Of a stretch of DNA of 64,000 nt, positions 42,705-50,603 are shown in pieces. The DNA is taken from NCBI GenBank assembly GCA_027066265.1, contig JAMOOB010000490.1, positions 8,207 to 72,206 of the forward strand, written 5' to 3'. The notes beneath the pieces are model-generated. The model ran no database searches, was not told where the DNA came from, and saw only the letters and a list, made by a program, of their open reading frames with translations. Origin of the DNA: Desulfurococcales archaeon. GTDB lineage: Archaea; Thermoproteota; Thermoprotei_A; Sulfolobales; Ignisphaeraceae. Position 1 is the stretch's first letter; every line of letters starts with the position of its first letter. The position numbers were made by a program, and so were the translations under genes.

Positions 42705-43262
42705 CTACTCCAGCGCATAGACAACGCTGTATCCTGCCGTCTGCAGCGCCTTCTCCACCTCTTGGGCGGGCATAAAGCATACCCACTCCGTGAAGCTCCT
42801 ATCCATCGCTCTGCAGCACTCGTGCGGTAGGTATACAGGTACATCTACTGTGAACACGGTCGTTATGCCGCTCCTCGTCGAGGAGACCACGCATCTCCTC
42901 CTCGACGTTATTGCGCCTAGAGCGATATGCGCAAGCTCGTCTAGGAAGCTACGGTGCTTCCCGGAGATGTGAACCATGAGAGCCCGTAGGCTATCGAACC
43001 TCGATCCGCATATCGGGCACGTCCTCCCATCTCTCGTAACGAGTCTGTGCCTCATCACCAGAGCAACAGCGTACATAACAGCGGGGCAGAAGCGTCTAAA
43101 CCTGGTCAGCTTCCTCACCGTCCATACAGACGTACACGTCTTCCGAACCACCTTCGCAACCGTTAACCCGCAGCACAGCCATAGAGCAGCGCGCCACAGA
43201 TCCGTACCGCACATAGCGCTAACTATAACGCCACGGATCCTCTCAGCCACCTCCTCATCCAT
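42705..43262 (-). CDS. C2H2 zinc-finger protein
   Basis: 185 residues from the ATG at 43262 after TTTTGGGG. One zinc finger lies in the middle, CPICGSRFDSLRALMVHISG then KH, spaced C-x2-C-x12-H-x4-H. The flanks contain more Cys (TSVWTVRK helix before; CCRAMDRSFTEW after), and the N-terminal part has a Cys-rich stretch (DLWRAALWLCCGLT). Probably a viral-type DNA-binding regulator like 23874 and 41301. Confidence 0.82.
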   Translation of the reverse strand: MDEEVAERIRGVIVSAMCGTDLWRAALWLCCGLTVAKVVRKTCTSVWTVRKLTRFRRFCPAVMYAVALVMRHRLVTRDGRTCPICGSRFDSLRALMVHISGKHRSFLDELAHIALGAITSRRRCVVSSTRSGITTVFTVDVPVYLPHECCRAMDRSFTEWVCFMPAQEVEKALQTAGYSVVYALE

Positions 43263-43308
43263 TTCCAAACCCCAAAACAAATGGGTTCGACCACAGCTGT
43301 GGAGAAAC

Positions 43309-44085
43309 CTATTTGGCTACCTCGTTTAGCCAGCTCCACGTGATCTTGTCGAGCTCTAGCTCTGGTGGAGGCTCTTTCACTACGATCTCTATGGGGTTGA
43401 TCAGCCTCTCTAGAGGTAGGTGTCTAGGTCTAGGGACCTCGGTTACTATCCCTCGCTTAACGGCGTGGTATGTCCATACCAACCAGATGCAGCCTATCAT
43501 AACCCTCAGAACGTCCTTCACGGCTATGATCTTCGCGATCCTCTGCCTCTTGCCCTTCTCAAGCGCTTTCTGATAGGATCTCTCGTACACTCTTCTCAGA
43601 GGCTCTACAGCGAGAACCCTGCTCTTATTGTGCCTCCAGTACCCTAGCCATGCACCAAAGGCGTACCTAGCGATGAACGGTCTGTGCCACCTACCGTTCC
43701 TCAGCTTCACGGGTATGAACGCTCTATCGATGTAGGCATCGACAGGGATAGGCTCGTCATCGCATAGCTCTGGCATCGTTACAGCTGGCGATGCTACAAC
43801 CAGCGCTGGAACAATCTTCTTGGGTAGGGGCAGCAGAAGCGCGTAGCGTATATGCACATACTTGGAGTACTCCCTCACCCTCTCCTCAACATACATCCTA
43901 GCATCCTCGATCATATCGTCCAGAAGCTGCCTAAGAAGCTCCCTAACATCTGCCTGCACACCGAATATCCTCGAAGGCTTCGTAACCATAGCGTAGAGCC
44001 TAGCGTAAACCCTAGACCTCTCGTAGATCACTACACAGTCTATCAACGCATCAACTGCATCAGTTTGAGAGACGAGCACCTCCAT
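43309..44085 (-). CDS. hypothetical basic protein
   Basis: 258 residues from the ATG at 44085 (GGGGGCCGCTT upstream). Helical N-terminus, a central part with PIPVDAYIDRAFIPVKLRNG and RHNKSRVLAVEPLRRVYERS, and a hydrophobic helix (DVLRVMIGCIWLVWTYHAVK). The basic charge and lack of repeats suggest nucleic-acid contact, possibly at a membrane. Divergent from the gene at 44152. Family unknown. Confidence 0.7.
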   Translation of the reverse strand: MEVLVSQTDAVDALIDCVVIYERSRVYARLYAMVTKPSRIFGVQADVRELLRQLLDDMIEDARMYVEERVREYSKYVHIRYALLLPLPKKIVPALVVASPAVTMPELCDDEPIPVDAYIDRAFIPVKLRNGRWHRPFIARYAFGAWLGYWRHNKSRVLAVEPLRRVYERSYQKALEKGKRQRIAKIIAVKDVLRVMIGCIWLVWTYHAVKRGIVTEVPRPRHLPLERLINPIEIVVKEPPPELELDKITWSWLNEVAK

Positions 44086-44151
44086 AAGCGGCCCCCAGGA
44101 CGGTCGATACCTATATCTCGTCTGCAGTGCTCTCTGGCATTGGGTGTCTAC

Positions 44152-44742
44152 ATGCCGTTCATATTCGAGGTGCCTCCGGAGCTGAGGAAGAAGCATCCTC
44201 TGGAGCTGACCGAGAGCGAGCGAAGGCTGTTGAAGGCGTGGTACCTCTTTGAGCGCGGTGATAGAGCGCTTAACGTAGATCTTAGGCAGACCGCGAAGAT
44301 CCCCGAGAGCGTCGAGGTGTGGATGAAGCATCCCAACAGGTACGATATTCCAGGCGTAGACACGCCGACGAGGGAGACCGGTATGCGTGTGGGTAGGCTG
44401 AGGATAGGGAACGTCATTATATACCCAGCGACGCTGAGGAAGATGATCCTTCTATGCGAGCGCTTCCCCAGCGAGAGGATGCTCATCGTCTACGACGGGA
44501 AGGTGTGGATGCCGACGAGCAGAAGAGGCAGCAGGTTCACGCCCATCGATGTCGTTCCCAGCAAGAGCCTCGTAGCCGTCCTGTTCCCGAGGGAGAAAAA
44601 GGTGTGTCTAGCGAGGGTCTACAACGTAAGGTACAACAGGGCTACCGATACCGCAGAGATAGACTTCTCGATCTTCAGCGACCTCTGCAAAGAGCTTCCG
44701 CAGCCCGTGTGGCCAAAGCCTAGAGTATCCTCGAGACGCTAG
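44152..44742 (+). CDS. protein with the DIPGVDTP module
   Basis: 196 residues from the ATG at 44152, preceded by GGGTG and a TATA-like CTATATCT about 40 bases upstream. Residues 1-75 form a helical module (LTESERRLLKAWYLFERGDR; VEVWMKHPNRYDIPGVDTP) that is shared with the protein at 61263 and with the C-terminus of the XPB helicase. The rest is beta-rich (RMLIVYDGKVWMPTSRRGSR), like a small barrel. It is one of few rightward genes in this part of the window. The module may be a nucleic-acid or protein-binding unit. Confidence 0.8.
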   Translation: MPFIFEVPPELRKKHPLELTESERRLLKAWYLFERGDRALNVDLRQTAKIPESVEVWMKHPNRYDIPGVDTPTRETGMRVGRLRIGNVIIYPATLRKMILLCERFPSERMLIVYDGKVWMPTSRRGSRFTPIDVVPSKSLVAVLFPREKKVCLARVYNVRYNRATDTAEIDFSIFSDLCKELPQPVWPKPRVSSRR

Positions 44743-44908
44743 AGGAGCCGCTAACACGCGTCTCAACAACTATCCGTCTATACCCCTCGAACAGGTAGTC
44801 CCTAACCACAACAGACCCTTTTTCCCACCTAACCTCGGTCTCCAGATACCCGCTCTTCGTATAGACGAAGTCCTCAGGAACAACCCTGACAAGGAGCTTC
44901 TCAGCCAT
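44720..44908 (-). CDS. hypothetical small beta-rich protein
   Basis: 62 residues from the ATG at 44908, after GGGG and six bases. Short strands with charged ends (EKLLVRVVPEDFVYTKSGY; SVVVRDYLFEGYRRIVVETR). It overlaps the convergent gene ending at 44742 by 23 bases. No family recognised. Confidence 0.55.
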   Translation of the reverse strand: MAEKLLVRVVPEDFVYTKSGYLETEVRWEKGSVVVRDYLFEGYRRIVVETRVSGSSSVSRIL

Positions 44909-44988
44909 GTAGAACCCCAGCCCACTCCCTAGCGCGGAAGCGGAAAAAGAGGGGTTGTGACGCAGACCGCAGCTGTGGATAGGAGCAG

Positions 44989-45300
44989 TCACTTCTCCGG
45001 CTGTACAAGCATGAACGTATCGTCGAGGATAGCCACGTACCTATCCTCACCGTCGCTGGGAACAGCATCGCATCTGGGTATAGTGGACGACCCCTGGTAA
45101 ACGCGTAGGCGATGAAGCATACCGACAACCCTATCCGGATCAACACCGTCCGCACACAGCCTAGCCTTCTCCACCGTGATGTAGTAGTCCAGCAGAATCC
45201 TCATCTCCAGAGGCGTTCTAACAGACAGCACGATCCTGCTACACCTCGTGCCGAGAATAGACCTAACGGCGTTCTCAAGAGTTGTGAACACCACGCGCAT
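44989..45300 (-). CDS. hypothetical small protein
   Basis: 103 residues from the ATG at 45300, six bases after GGGG. Mixed alpha/beta, with a helical middle (EMRILLDYYITVEKARLCAD) and a final strand (RYVAILDDTFMLVQPEK). The last strand pattern is similar to that of the 45322 protein (RWVAVLDGKLFDIEVEF). It belongs to the run of short leftward genes. Family unknown. Confidence 0.62.
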   Translation of the reverse strand: MRVVFTTLENAVRSILGTRCSRIVLSVRTPLEMRILLDYYITVEKARLCADGVDPDRVVGMLHRLRVYQGSSTIPRCDAVPSDGEDRYVAILDDTFMLVQPEK

Positions 45301-45321
45301 GGGCATCCCCAACAAAAGGTG

Positions 45322-45576
45322 TTACTCCTCGTATAGCACAGCTCCGAACCTCAGGATCGAGCTGATTACATCTAGCAGCTCGTCTACGTCTATAGAGAGC
45401 TCGATGCCGTCTACACGTATGCTACACCCACAGCTGTGGAGATCTATACGAATACACCTAGCGGCGAACCCGCTTGAAGCAAGCACAACGCTGCTGAGGA
45501 TACCGCTGTGAAACTCTACCTCTATATCGAACAGCTTCCCATCGAGAACGGCTACCCATCGATGCCTCTCGAACAC
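45322..45576 (-). CDS. hypothetical small protein
   Basis: 84 residues starting at a GTG (45576) about ten bases after GGGG. Strands VAVLDGKLFDIEVEFHSG and IRVDGIELSIDVDELLDVIS; three Cys around the exact palindrome at 45428, which is read here as HSCG. Family unknown. Confidence 0.6.
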   Translation of the reverse strand: MFERHRWVAVLDGKLFDIEVEFHSGILSSVVLASSGFAARCIRIDLHSCGCSIRVDGIELSIDVDELLDVISSILRFGAVLYEE

Positions 45577-45691
45577 CAATCAAAACCCCAGCTGTGGGGT
45601 GTTAAGTGATGTTTGAGATATGAGATATGACATGTGAACCACGAAAATGGTGTGTCTCCCCAGAGCTATGGGTGTAAAGGGGGTAAAAGTT

Positions 45692-46429
45692 CTAGTCGTT
45701 GTCTAGATCGAGAAGCATTTCAAGCGACTGTCTCTGCCTCTTGATGCTCTGCACAACGATATCGTCTTCGTCGGCTGTCTCCTTGTACCTCTTCTCAAGC
45801 TCGTCGAGCTCGCTCGCAAGCCTCTGAAGAGCGCTGCGGTACTGCTTAGCTACGCCGCTGGCAACTGCTTCGACGGCTCTTCGAACTATGTCTAGCTTGG
45901 GTATCCTGACAACGCCTCTCTCGCTCCTCCACCTAACCTCGATATCCTCGCCGTACTTGGTGTCATCCCATATCCACTTCACCTGAACACCATCGAACCA
46001 CGTGATCACAGCGCTCGCCTCAACCTCCTTCAGCACGAGCCCAGCCGCTTTTACGCACAGCTGCTTCAGAGCATCGATATCGATGGCGGGCTCTATCCTC
46101 GCCCAAGAATCGTAGCCGGTGGTGGTCGAGAACTCGATGCCTGTGTACAGCATGAACCCCGGCACGATCTCTATCTTCCTATCGGCGAACGCAAAGGGCT
46201 TCTCAACTATGGACGACGGTATATACGGTCCGCAGCACCTAACGAACTCCTCGAGCGTAGCAACGATGTTCCTCCTAGCCTTCTCCTCATCGCCACCGGC
46301 AATATAGTCCTCGACAACGACCCTCATCCTATGAGTACCATAGTCAATAACCGCATCAACAGCTACAATGCTACCACTCTTCTCTCTCCTAAGCGTATCC
46401 CACACAACCTCGTACCGCGGAAAAGACAT
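45692..46429 (-). CDS. hypothetical protein with C-terminal coiled coil
   Basis: 245 residues. The N-terminal two thirds are alpha/beta (GSIVAVDAVIDYGTHRMRVV; AVITWFDGVQVKWIWDDTK). The last 60 residues are a charged coiled coil (SALQRLASELDELEKRYKET). ATG at 46429, with GGGGATCGGA upstream. The coiled coil suggests oligomerisation. No family recognised. Confidence 0.72.
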   Translation of the reverse strand: MSFPRYEVVWDTLRREKSGSIVAVDAVIDYGTHRMRVVVEDYIAGGDEEKARRNIVATLEEFVRCCGPYIPSSIVEKPFAFADRKIEIVPGFMLYTGIEFSTTTGYDSWARIEPAIDIDALKQLCVKAAGLVLKEVEASAVITWFDGVQVKWIWDDTKYGEDIEVRWRSERGVVRIPKLDIVRRAVEAVASGVAKQYRSALQRLASELDELEKRYKETADEDDIVVQSIKRQRQSLEMLLDLDND

Positions 46430-46509
46430 TCCGATCCCCAGAGACTGTAATTGTTAGTACCACACAGCACGAGACAGTTCAGTTCTCGTCCCCACAGCTG
46501 TGAAAAAGG

Positions 46510-47460
46510 CTAGAGTACGCATCCCATGGAGGCTAGGTACGCGAGGTTGACTGTATCTGATGAGAATTCCAGACCCTCGTCGGGGAGTATATACACGCAA
46601 CTTCTCGGTCCGAGTGGCTTCCTCGGTAGGTCCGCTCTTATCTCGACCTCCTGTACATCGTAGCGCCACACATCGACGTACTCCCTGTGGTCGCGACCCT
46701 CGTACCTCATGTCATCTAGCGTTCTGTACGGCGTTAGGTACCTAACCTCGCTGAAGCCCCTCGCAATTGCCTTTCTGTCGCCTATCAGCAGCTCGGTTCT
46801 GAGCTCATCGTCTAGCGTGCGAACGATAAACATCGTCTGCGTCGCGTACTCGGATACGTCCTTGTACATCAGCCAGTGCGCAAGCGATAGCATCACATAG
46901 ATGGCGTACGCGTTAGCGATGGTCGTAAAGCTCCTATCGGCGCTAAGAACCGCTCTCGCGAGACACCGTATCGGGATGGCGAGCGTCAGGACCCTGCCCA
47001 TAATGGTCTTCACCTCCACGGACCTCATCTCGAGACCGAGTACATTGATTAGCGCCTCAGGACGTGGTTCAGCCAGCGCATCACCGACGATAGGGAGGAC
47101 CATCTCGATCTCGTGGTCCTCCATGGTTCTACTCACCATCACAACGAAGCGCCCTATCGCATCAATAACGATGTCCCTCACATCAACCGTACAGACGTAG
47201 AGACGTAGCCTCGTGCCTAGGAGCCTAGACAGCTCCCTCTCGACCAGATCTAGATCAAGCACCCTAGTGGGCTCAACACCGAGCGATAGCAACCCCCTGT
47301 GACACACCACAACAAGCGGCTCGATCCACACCTCGCGCTCCCTGATAACAAGATCGAACACAGCCGCAGCATCAACGCTACGACAATCGCTATACATGGT
47401 AGCGATACGCCCTCTACACCCATCAACAGCGATAACATTAGCCCCGCGACTAAGCCCCAT
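46510..47460 (-). CDS. hypothetical protein
   Basis: 316 residues from the ATG at 47460, after GTGGGGATCGCT provided by the palindrome at 47469. Alternating strands and helices (GANVIAVDGCRGRIATMYSD; RLRLYVCTVDVRDIVIDAIG) with a hydrophobic helical middle (NAYAIYVMLSLAHWLMY). The first strand-loop (VIAVDGCRGR) could start a nuclease- or ASKHA-like fold, but the other motifs are not evident. Unrecognised. Confidence 0.7.
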   Translation of the reverse strand: MGLSRGANVIAVDGCRGRIATMYSDCRSVDAAAVFDLVIREREVWIEPLVVVCHRGLLSLGVEPTRVLDLDLVERELSRLLGTRLRLYVCTVDVRDIVIDAIGRFVVMVSRTMEDHEIEMVLPIVGDALAEPRPEALINVLGLEMRSVEVKTIMGRVLTLAIPIRCLARAVLSADRSFTTIANAYAIYVMLSLAHWLMYKDVSEYATQTMFIVRTLDDELRTELLIGDRKAIARGFSEVRYLTPYRTLDDMRYEGRDHREYVDVWRYDVQEVEIRADLPRKPLGPRSCVYILPDEGLEFSSDTVNLAYLASMGCVL

Positions 47461-47545
47461 AGCGATCCCCACAGCTGTGGAAACAAGATACAGTATAAGG
47501 ACGGGGGTTGTGGACTGAAGAATGTCTGGTGTTTTGTGATTAATG

Positions 47546-47683
47546 TTAATTGTTAACTCTTGTTGATTGATAGTCGATGTCCACTGATATTTTGAAGCCC
47601 CAGATGTAAAAGTGGTTTAGGTACATACGATTAGTGTCGCTGCAGATCTTCGTCAGCGCGATTCCTGGGTTCGGCGTTTCCAC
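47546..47683 (-). CDS. possible 45-residue protein
   Basis: GTG at 47683 with GGAGGTGGAGAG just upstream. The product has VETPNPGIALTKICSDTNRM then a Tyr/Phe/Trp-rich end (YLNHFYIWGFKISVDIDYQS). The palindrome CCGCAGCTGTGG at 47694 precedes the ribosome-binding site. Small and unrecognised. Confidence 0.45.
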   Translation of the reverse strand: METPNPGIALTKICSDTNRMYLNHFYIWGFKISVDIDYQSTRVNN

Positions 47684-47717
47684 CTCTCCACCTCCGCAGC
47701 TGTGGAGACGAAAATGG

Positions 47718-47893
47718 TTAGCTCTTCACGAAGCTGGTAAGCGGTTTAACCGGCTTGGGTCTCCTATCGATTAGATTAAGCCTGTCGCAGAGGATCGTAA
47801 TCTCGTAGCTATCCGTATCTATCTCGATACGGTACGCTTCTCCACCTTGATGTAGCAGCTGCGGCTAGCATCGATAACGAGATGCTTCTTCAT
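47718..47893 (-). pseudogene. frameshifted small gene
   Basis: From the ATG at 47893 (preceded by CTGGGGGTAGAAC, the leader type of this region) the frame reads MKKHLVIDASRSCYIKVEKR and stops soon after. In the next frame the sequence continues without stops as YRIEIDTDSYEITILCDRLN and on to a TAA at 47718. A single-base shift near 47825 would join them into a protein of about 58 residues like its short neighbours. It may be a decayed gene, a sequencing error or a programmed frameshift. Confidence 0.55.
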
Positions 47894-48010
47894 GTTCTAC
47901 CCCCAGAGAGATGATGTTGGTTGTGTTATGTATGATGTTATGTGAACATTGAATACTGAATTGCGTCGCGTGCTTGGCACTCCCCAAAAATAGTGTGTGG
48001 TGCTGCGGGT

Positions 48011-48634
48011 TCATTCTTGTGGGAGGAGGTTCTTGATTCTTGTGGTGATGAACTCGTGGGCTTTGGCTGGATCTGTAGATATGTATGTCTCGATCTCGAA
48101 TCTTCCGTGACCCATCTTGGTTCCGCTCATGAGACCAACGTACCTGCCTCCGTAGGCTAGGGCAGCCACGAACTTGTCCACTACTGAGGCGTCTACCCTG
48201 GCTACGAACGCTATGATGTGCACCGACGAGAGGTATTCATATGTTTCGCTCAGGTTCTTACCCTCCTTGCCGAATATCGGGCGCGTGTAGATGAACGGCT
48301 TCGGTCCGTAGACGTAGGCGTAGTTAGTGGCGATACCCTTCTCATCAACGATCTCGAAGTCGAGGATCTTCCTAACGACATCCTCCGGGTAGCCAAGAGC
48401 TCTACACGCTCTTCTAAGCACGGCTCTGATCCACCTCCTCAAGATAATCGGTCTGCCATTGACATCCCTCGGAAACGCTCTGTCCAGATGCCTAGCCTGC
48501 TTAGAGTCGGCGATCCACCCCTTCTTGATGTACAGTGCAATCTCGTCCGCTGGAAGCACAGGTGCTCTGATGGGCGTCACAGGCTTGATTATGACACCTA
48601 CATACATCGGGGAATTGGGGCTTGAGCGAGGCAC
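48011..48634 (-). CDS. hypothetical protein, possibly RAMP-like
   Basis: 207 residues from a GTG at 48634, seven bases after GGGG of the palindrome at 48644. It has basic helical parts (RAFPRDVNGRPIILRRWIRA) and a C-terminal glycine-rich loop between strands (GGRYVGLMSGTKMGHGRFEI). The loop is reminiscent of the G-rich loop in RAMP-type CRISPR RNA-binding proteins and in other ferredoxin-like folds. No CRISPR array or other cas gene is present, so I leave it as a hypothetical protein with a weak hint. Confidence 0.7.
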   Translation of the reverse strand: MPRSSPNSPMYVGVIIKPVTPIRAPVLPADEIALYIKKGWIADSKQARHLDRAFPRDVNGRPIILRRWIRAVLRRACRALGYPEDVVRKILDFEIVDEKGIATNYAYVYGPKPFIYTRPIFGKEGKNLSETYEYLSSVHIIAFVARVDASVVDKFVAALAYGGRYVGLMSGTKMGHGRFEIETYISTDPAKAHEFITTRIKNLLPQE

Positions 48635-48702
48635 AGCCCATCCCCACAGCTGTGGAAAAATGGTTGGAGCTGTATCTAGCATAAAGCGGATTTCTCCAAT
48701 TG

Positions 48703-48963
48703 TTATTCACAGATGTGTTTCTTGATCTCCTCCTTCAGCTCGTTAACGGTTTTCTCAAGGGCTGTGATAACGATCATAAGGAGTTCCTCGGCTAGCCTAG
48801 GATCGTTGATGGGTACGCCGCAGATATACACCGTGCCTTCCTCTATGCTGATTCCAACGGTTTGTCTGGTTCTAGCCGCTTCGATAGCATCGAGCAGGTT
48901 GATATATGTGTCTAGAAGGATTCGAAGATGCGTTTTGTTGGAGAGCTGGGGCTCATACTCCAT
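48703..48963 (-). CDS. hypothetical small helical protein
   Basis: 86 residues with a central beta hairpin (VGISIEEGTVYICGVPIN) between helices; the last helix is charged (VNELKEEIKKHICE). GGGGG lies ten bases before the ATG at 48963. It precedes the VWA gene cluster without sharing an obvious motif with it. Confidence 0.65.
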   Translation of the reverse strand: MEYEPQLSNKTHLRILLDTYINLLDAIEAARTRQTVGISIEEGTVYICGVPINDPRLAEELLMIVITALEKTVNELKEEIKKHICE

Positions 48964-48996
48964 TTCTTGCCCCCAGCTGTGGAAAAAGCTGTAGGG

Positions 48997-50346
48997 CTAC
49001 GATGTGACCATCCTGATGGCTCCTCGTATAAGCTCCTCGACTGTGTTCACCTTTACGTGCCTGAAGTGCTTTAGCCATCCTGGTCTCCACGACGGTGGCA
49101 GGATTATGAATCCGACCCTGTACCTGCTCGCAACCTCCTTGGCGAGGTCCTCCGGAACCTCGTCGATCCCGTCGGAGATCACGATGTATACCCTGTCGCG
49201 TCTGCCGATCCGCTTGATCGTCTTCAGCACCTCCTCGATGCTCGTACCTCCATCGGCGCAGATGGTGAGGAGCGTTCTCACAACGTCTCTGGGGCTAACC
49301 TTCTCGACCTCCGTGTCGAAGAGGTAGACCTCGCCGCCGAGCTTCCTGTACAGCGCTAGAGCTAGCCCCGCTGCGCCGGCGATCTTCTCGACGAGCTGCC
49401 CGGTCTCCGAAGGCATCGTCTCCGCCATGCTGCCGCTCTTATCCACGAATATCACCGGTCTGAAAGCGGCTGCGCGCTGGTAGACAACGGCTGTTCTGCT
49501 GAGGAGCCTAAGCGCGAAGAGCTCGAACGGCAGCACGTGCTCCGTCGTCGTCAGGTCCACGATCTGCCTAGGATCGCGCATTATTCCGACACCCGTTATG
49601 CCACCGAACACGGCTGTCACATTCATGTGTTCGAGGGATGTCGGTACGGATGATAGCGCTAGCCTGAACATCCTCAGAGCGTTCTTCAGGATCCTGACGC
49701 GGTTGCGGAACTCATGGGGACGCTCGAGAAATGTCCACACCGATAGCGCATCATGGCTGTAGCCAGAGCAGCCACCCAGCATAGCCGCCGCCTCCTCTGC
49801 CTCCGCCTTCCCCTGCTGGTACTCCTGAACAGCCTGTAGCGCCGCCTGTGCAGCCGCTAGGGCTGCCCTCGTAGCCCTGTCGATGAGCTCCTGAAGCGCT
49901 TGGTTCAAGGCTTGACCTGTCAGCGTCTGTTGCTGTAGCTGCTTGATCTTCTGCTGAGCAACCTGCGTATCCAGCTCGGACAGCAGGTTCTTGAGGAACT
50001 GGTACGCAGCGATAACAGCGAGATCCACAGAGCCAGCAGTAACCCTGTTCAGCCTGTAGAACTCGTCGGAAGAAAGGTAGTTCTGCATAATCTTGTGCCA
50101 CACGATACTCGCAGACTTCTTGACGTTTCTCATCACCGTCTCATAGGATTTGTAGTGAGACATAAACGCATCGAAAACCATGTAGAACCTCGGTCTGACC
50201 CTAGACCTCCACAGCAGCCTAAACACATCGTTAGTGAACTGCGCATAGTACTCAACAGGCAGCCCCTCCAGGATACCCATCTTGAACACCGATTTCGCCA
50301 AGCCAGAACGGTAAAACGCTTCTTCTTGAGCCTTGTCAAGACTCAT
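48997..50346 (-). CDS. von Willebrand factor A domain protein (partner of MoxR ATPase)
   Basis: 449 residues from the ATG at 50346, with GTGGGGTTGGAA upstream from the palindrome at 50355. The N-terminal 300 residues are helical with an Ala/Gln-rich coiled stretch (AQQKIKQLQQQTLTGQALNQ). The C-terminal about 170 residues form a VWA domain with an intact MIDAS: VIFVDKSGSMAET (D-x-S-x-S), a downstream GGTSIEEVL threonine, and IVISDGIDEVPED. VWA proteins of this layout work with MoxR/RavA ATPases in metal- or cofactor-insertion and in protein remodelling. The ATPase gene is the next one upstream, and the same pair occurs in the bicaudavirus ATV. Confidence 0.9.
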   Translation of the reverse strand: MSLDKAQEEAFYRSGLAKSVFKMGILEGLPVEYYAQFTNDVFRLLWRSRVRPRFYMVFDAFMSHYKSYETVMRNVKKSASIVWHKIMQNYLSSDEFYRLNRVTAGSVDLAVIAAYQFLKNLLSELDTQVAQQKIKQLQQQTLTGQALNQALQELIDRATRAALAAAQAALQAVQEYQQGKAEAEEAAAMLGGCSGYSHDALSVWTFLERPHEFRNRVRILKNALRMFRLALSSVPTSLEHMNVTAVFGGITGVGIMRDPRQIVDLTTTEHVLPFELFALRLLSRTAVVYQRAAAFRPVIFVDKSGSMAETMPSETGQLVEKIAGAAGLALALYRKLGGEVYLFDTEVEKVSPRDVVRTLLTICADGGTSIEEVLKTIKRIGRRDRVYIVISDGIDEVPEDLAKEVASRYRVGFIILPPSWRPGWLKHFRHVKVNTVEELIRGAIRMVTS

Positions 50347-50424
50347 TTCCAACCCCACAGCTGTGGATATGGACAACAAGCGTAGTCATCCCCCAAACAA
50401 ATGTCTATTGTTTGATGTGGTTTG

Positions 50425-50580
50425 GGTGCACCTAAACCTTTGCAGAGGGACGCAAGAATTGAGAGAGGTGCACCGAGATAGCGTCAAGACCTGGGTTTAC
50501 ATAGCCGATACAAAACATTGTGGAAGCGTTCAATGTTGCAGCCCCTGTATATACCGCTCCATCGCCGTAGCCGTCTGATG
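50425..50580. repeat. GGTGCACC element (copy 3) with shared promoter-leader block
   Basis: GGTGCACC at 50425 and 50467, CGCAAGAATT (core complement) at 50451-50460, and a block at 50467-50580 that aligns with 39087-39200; the last about 45 bases, including GTATATAC at 50547-50554, are almost identical. Leftward initiation there would give the VWA gene a leader of about 180 bases. Confidence 0.8.
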
Positions 50581-50603
50581 GTTTGCTCAGCTATGTAAAA
50601 AGG

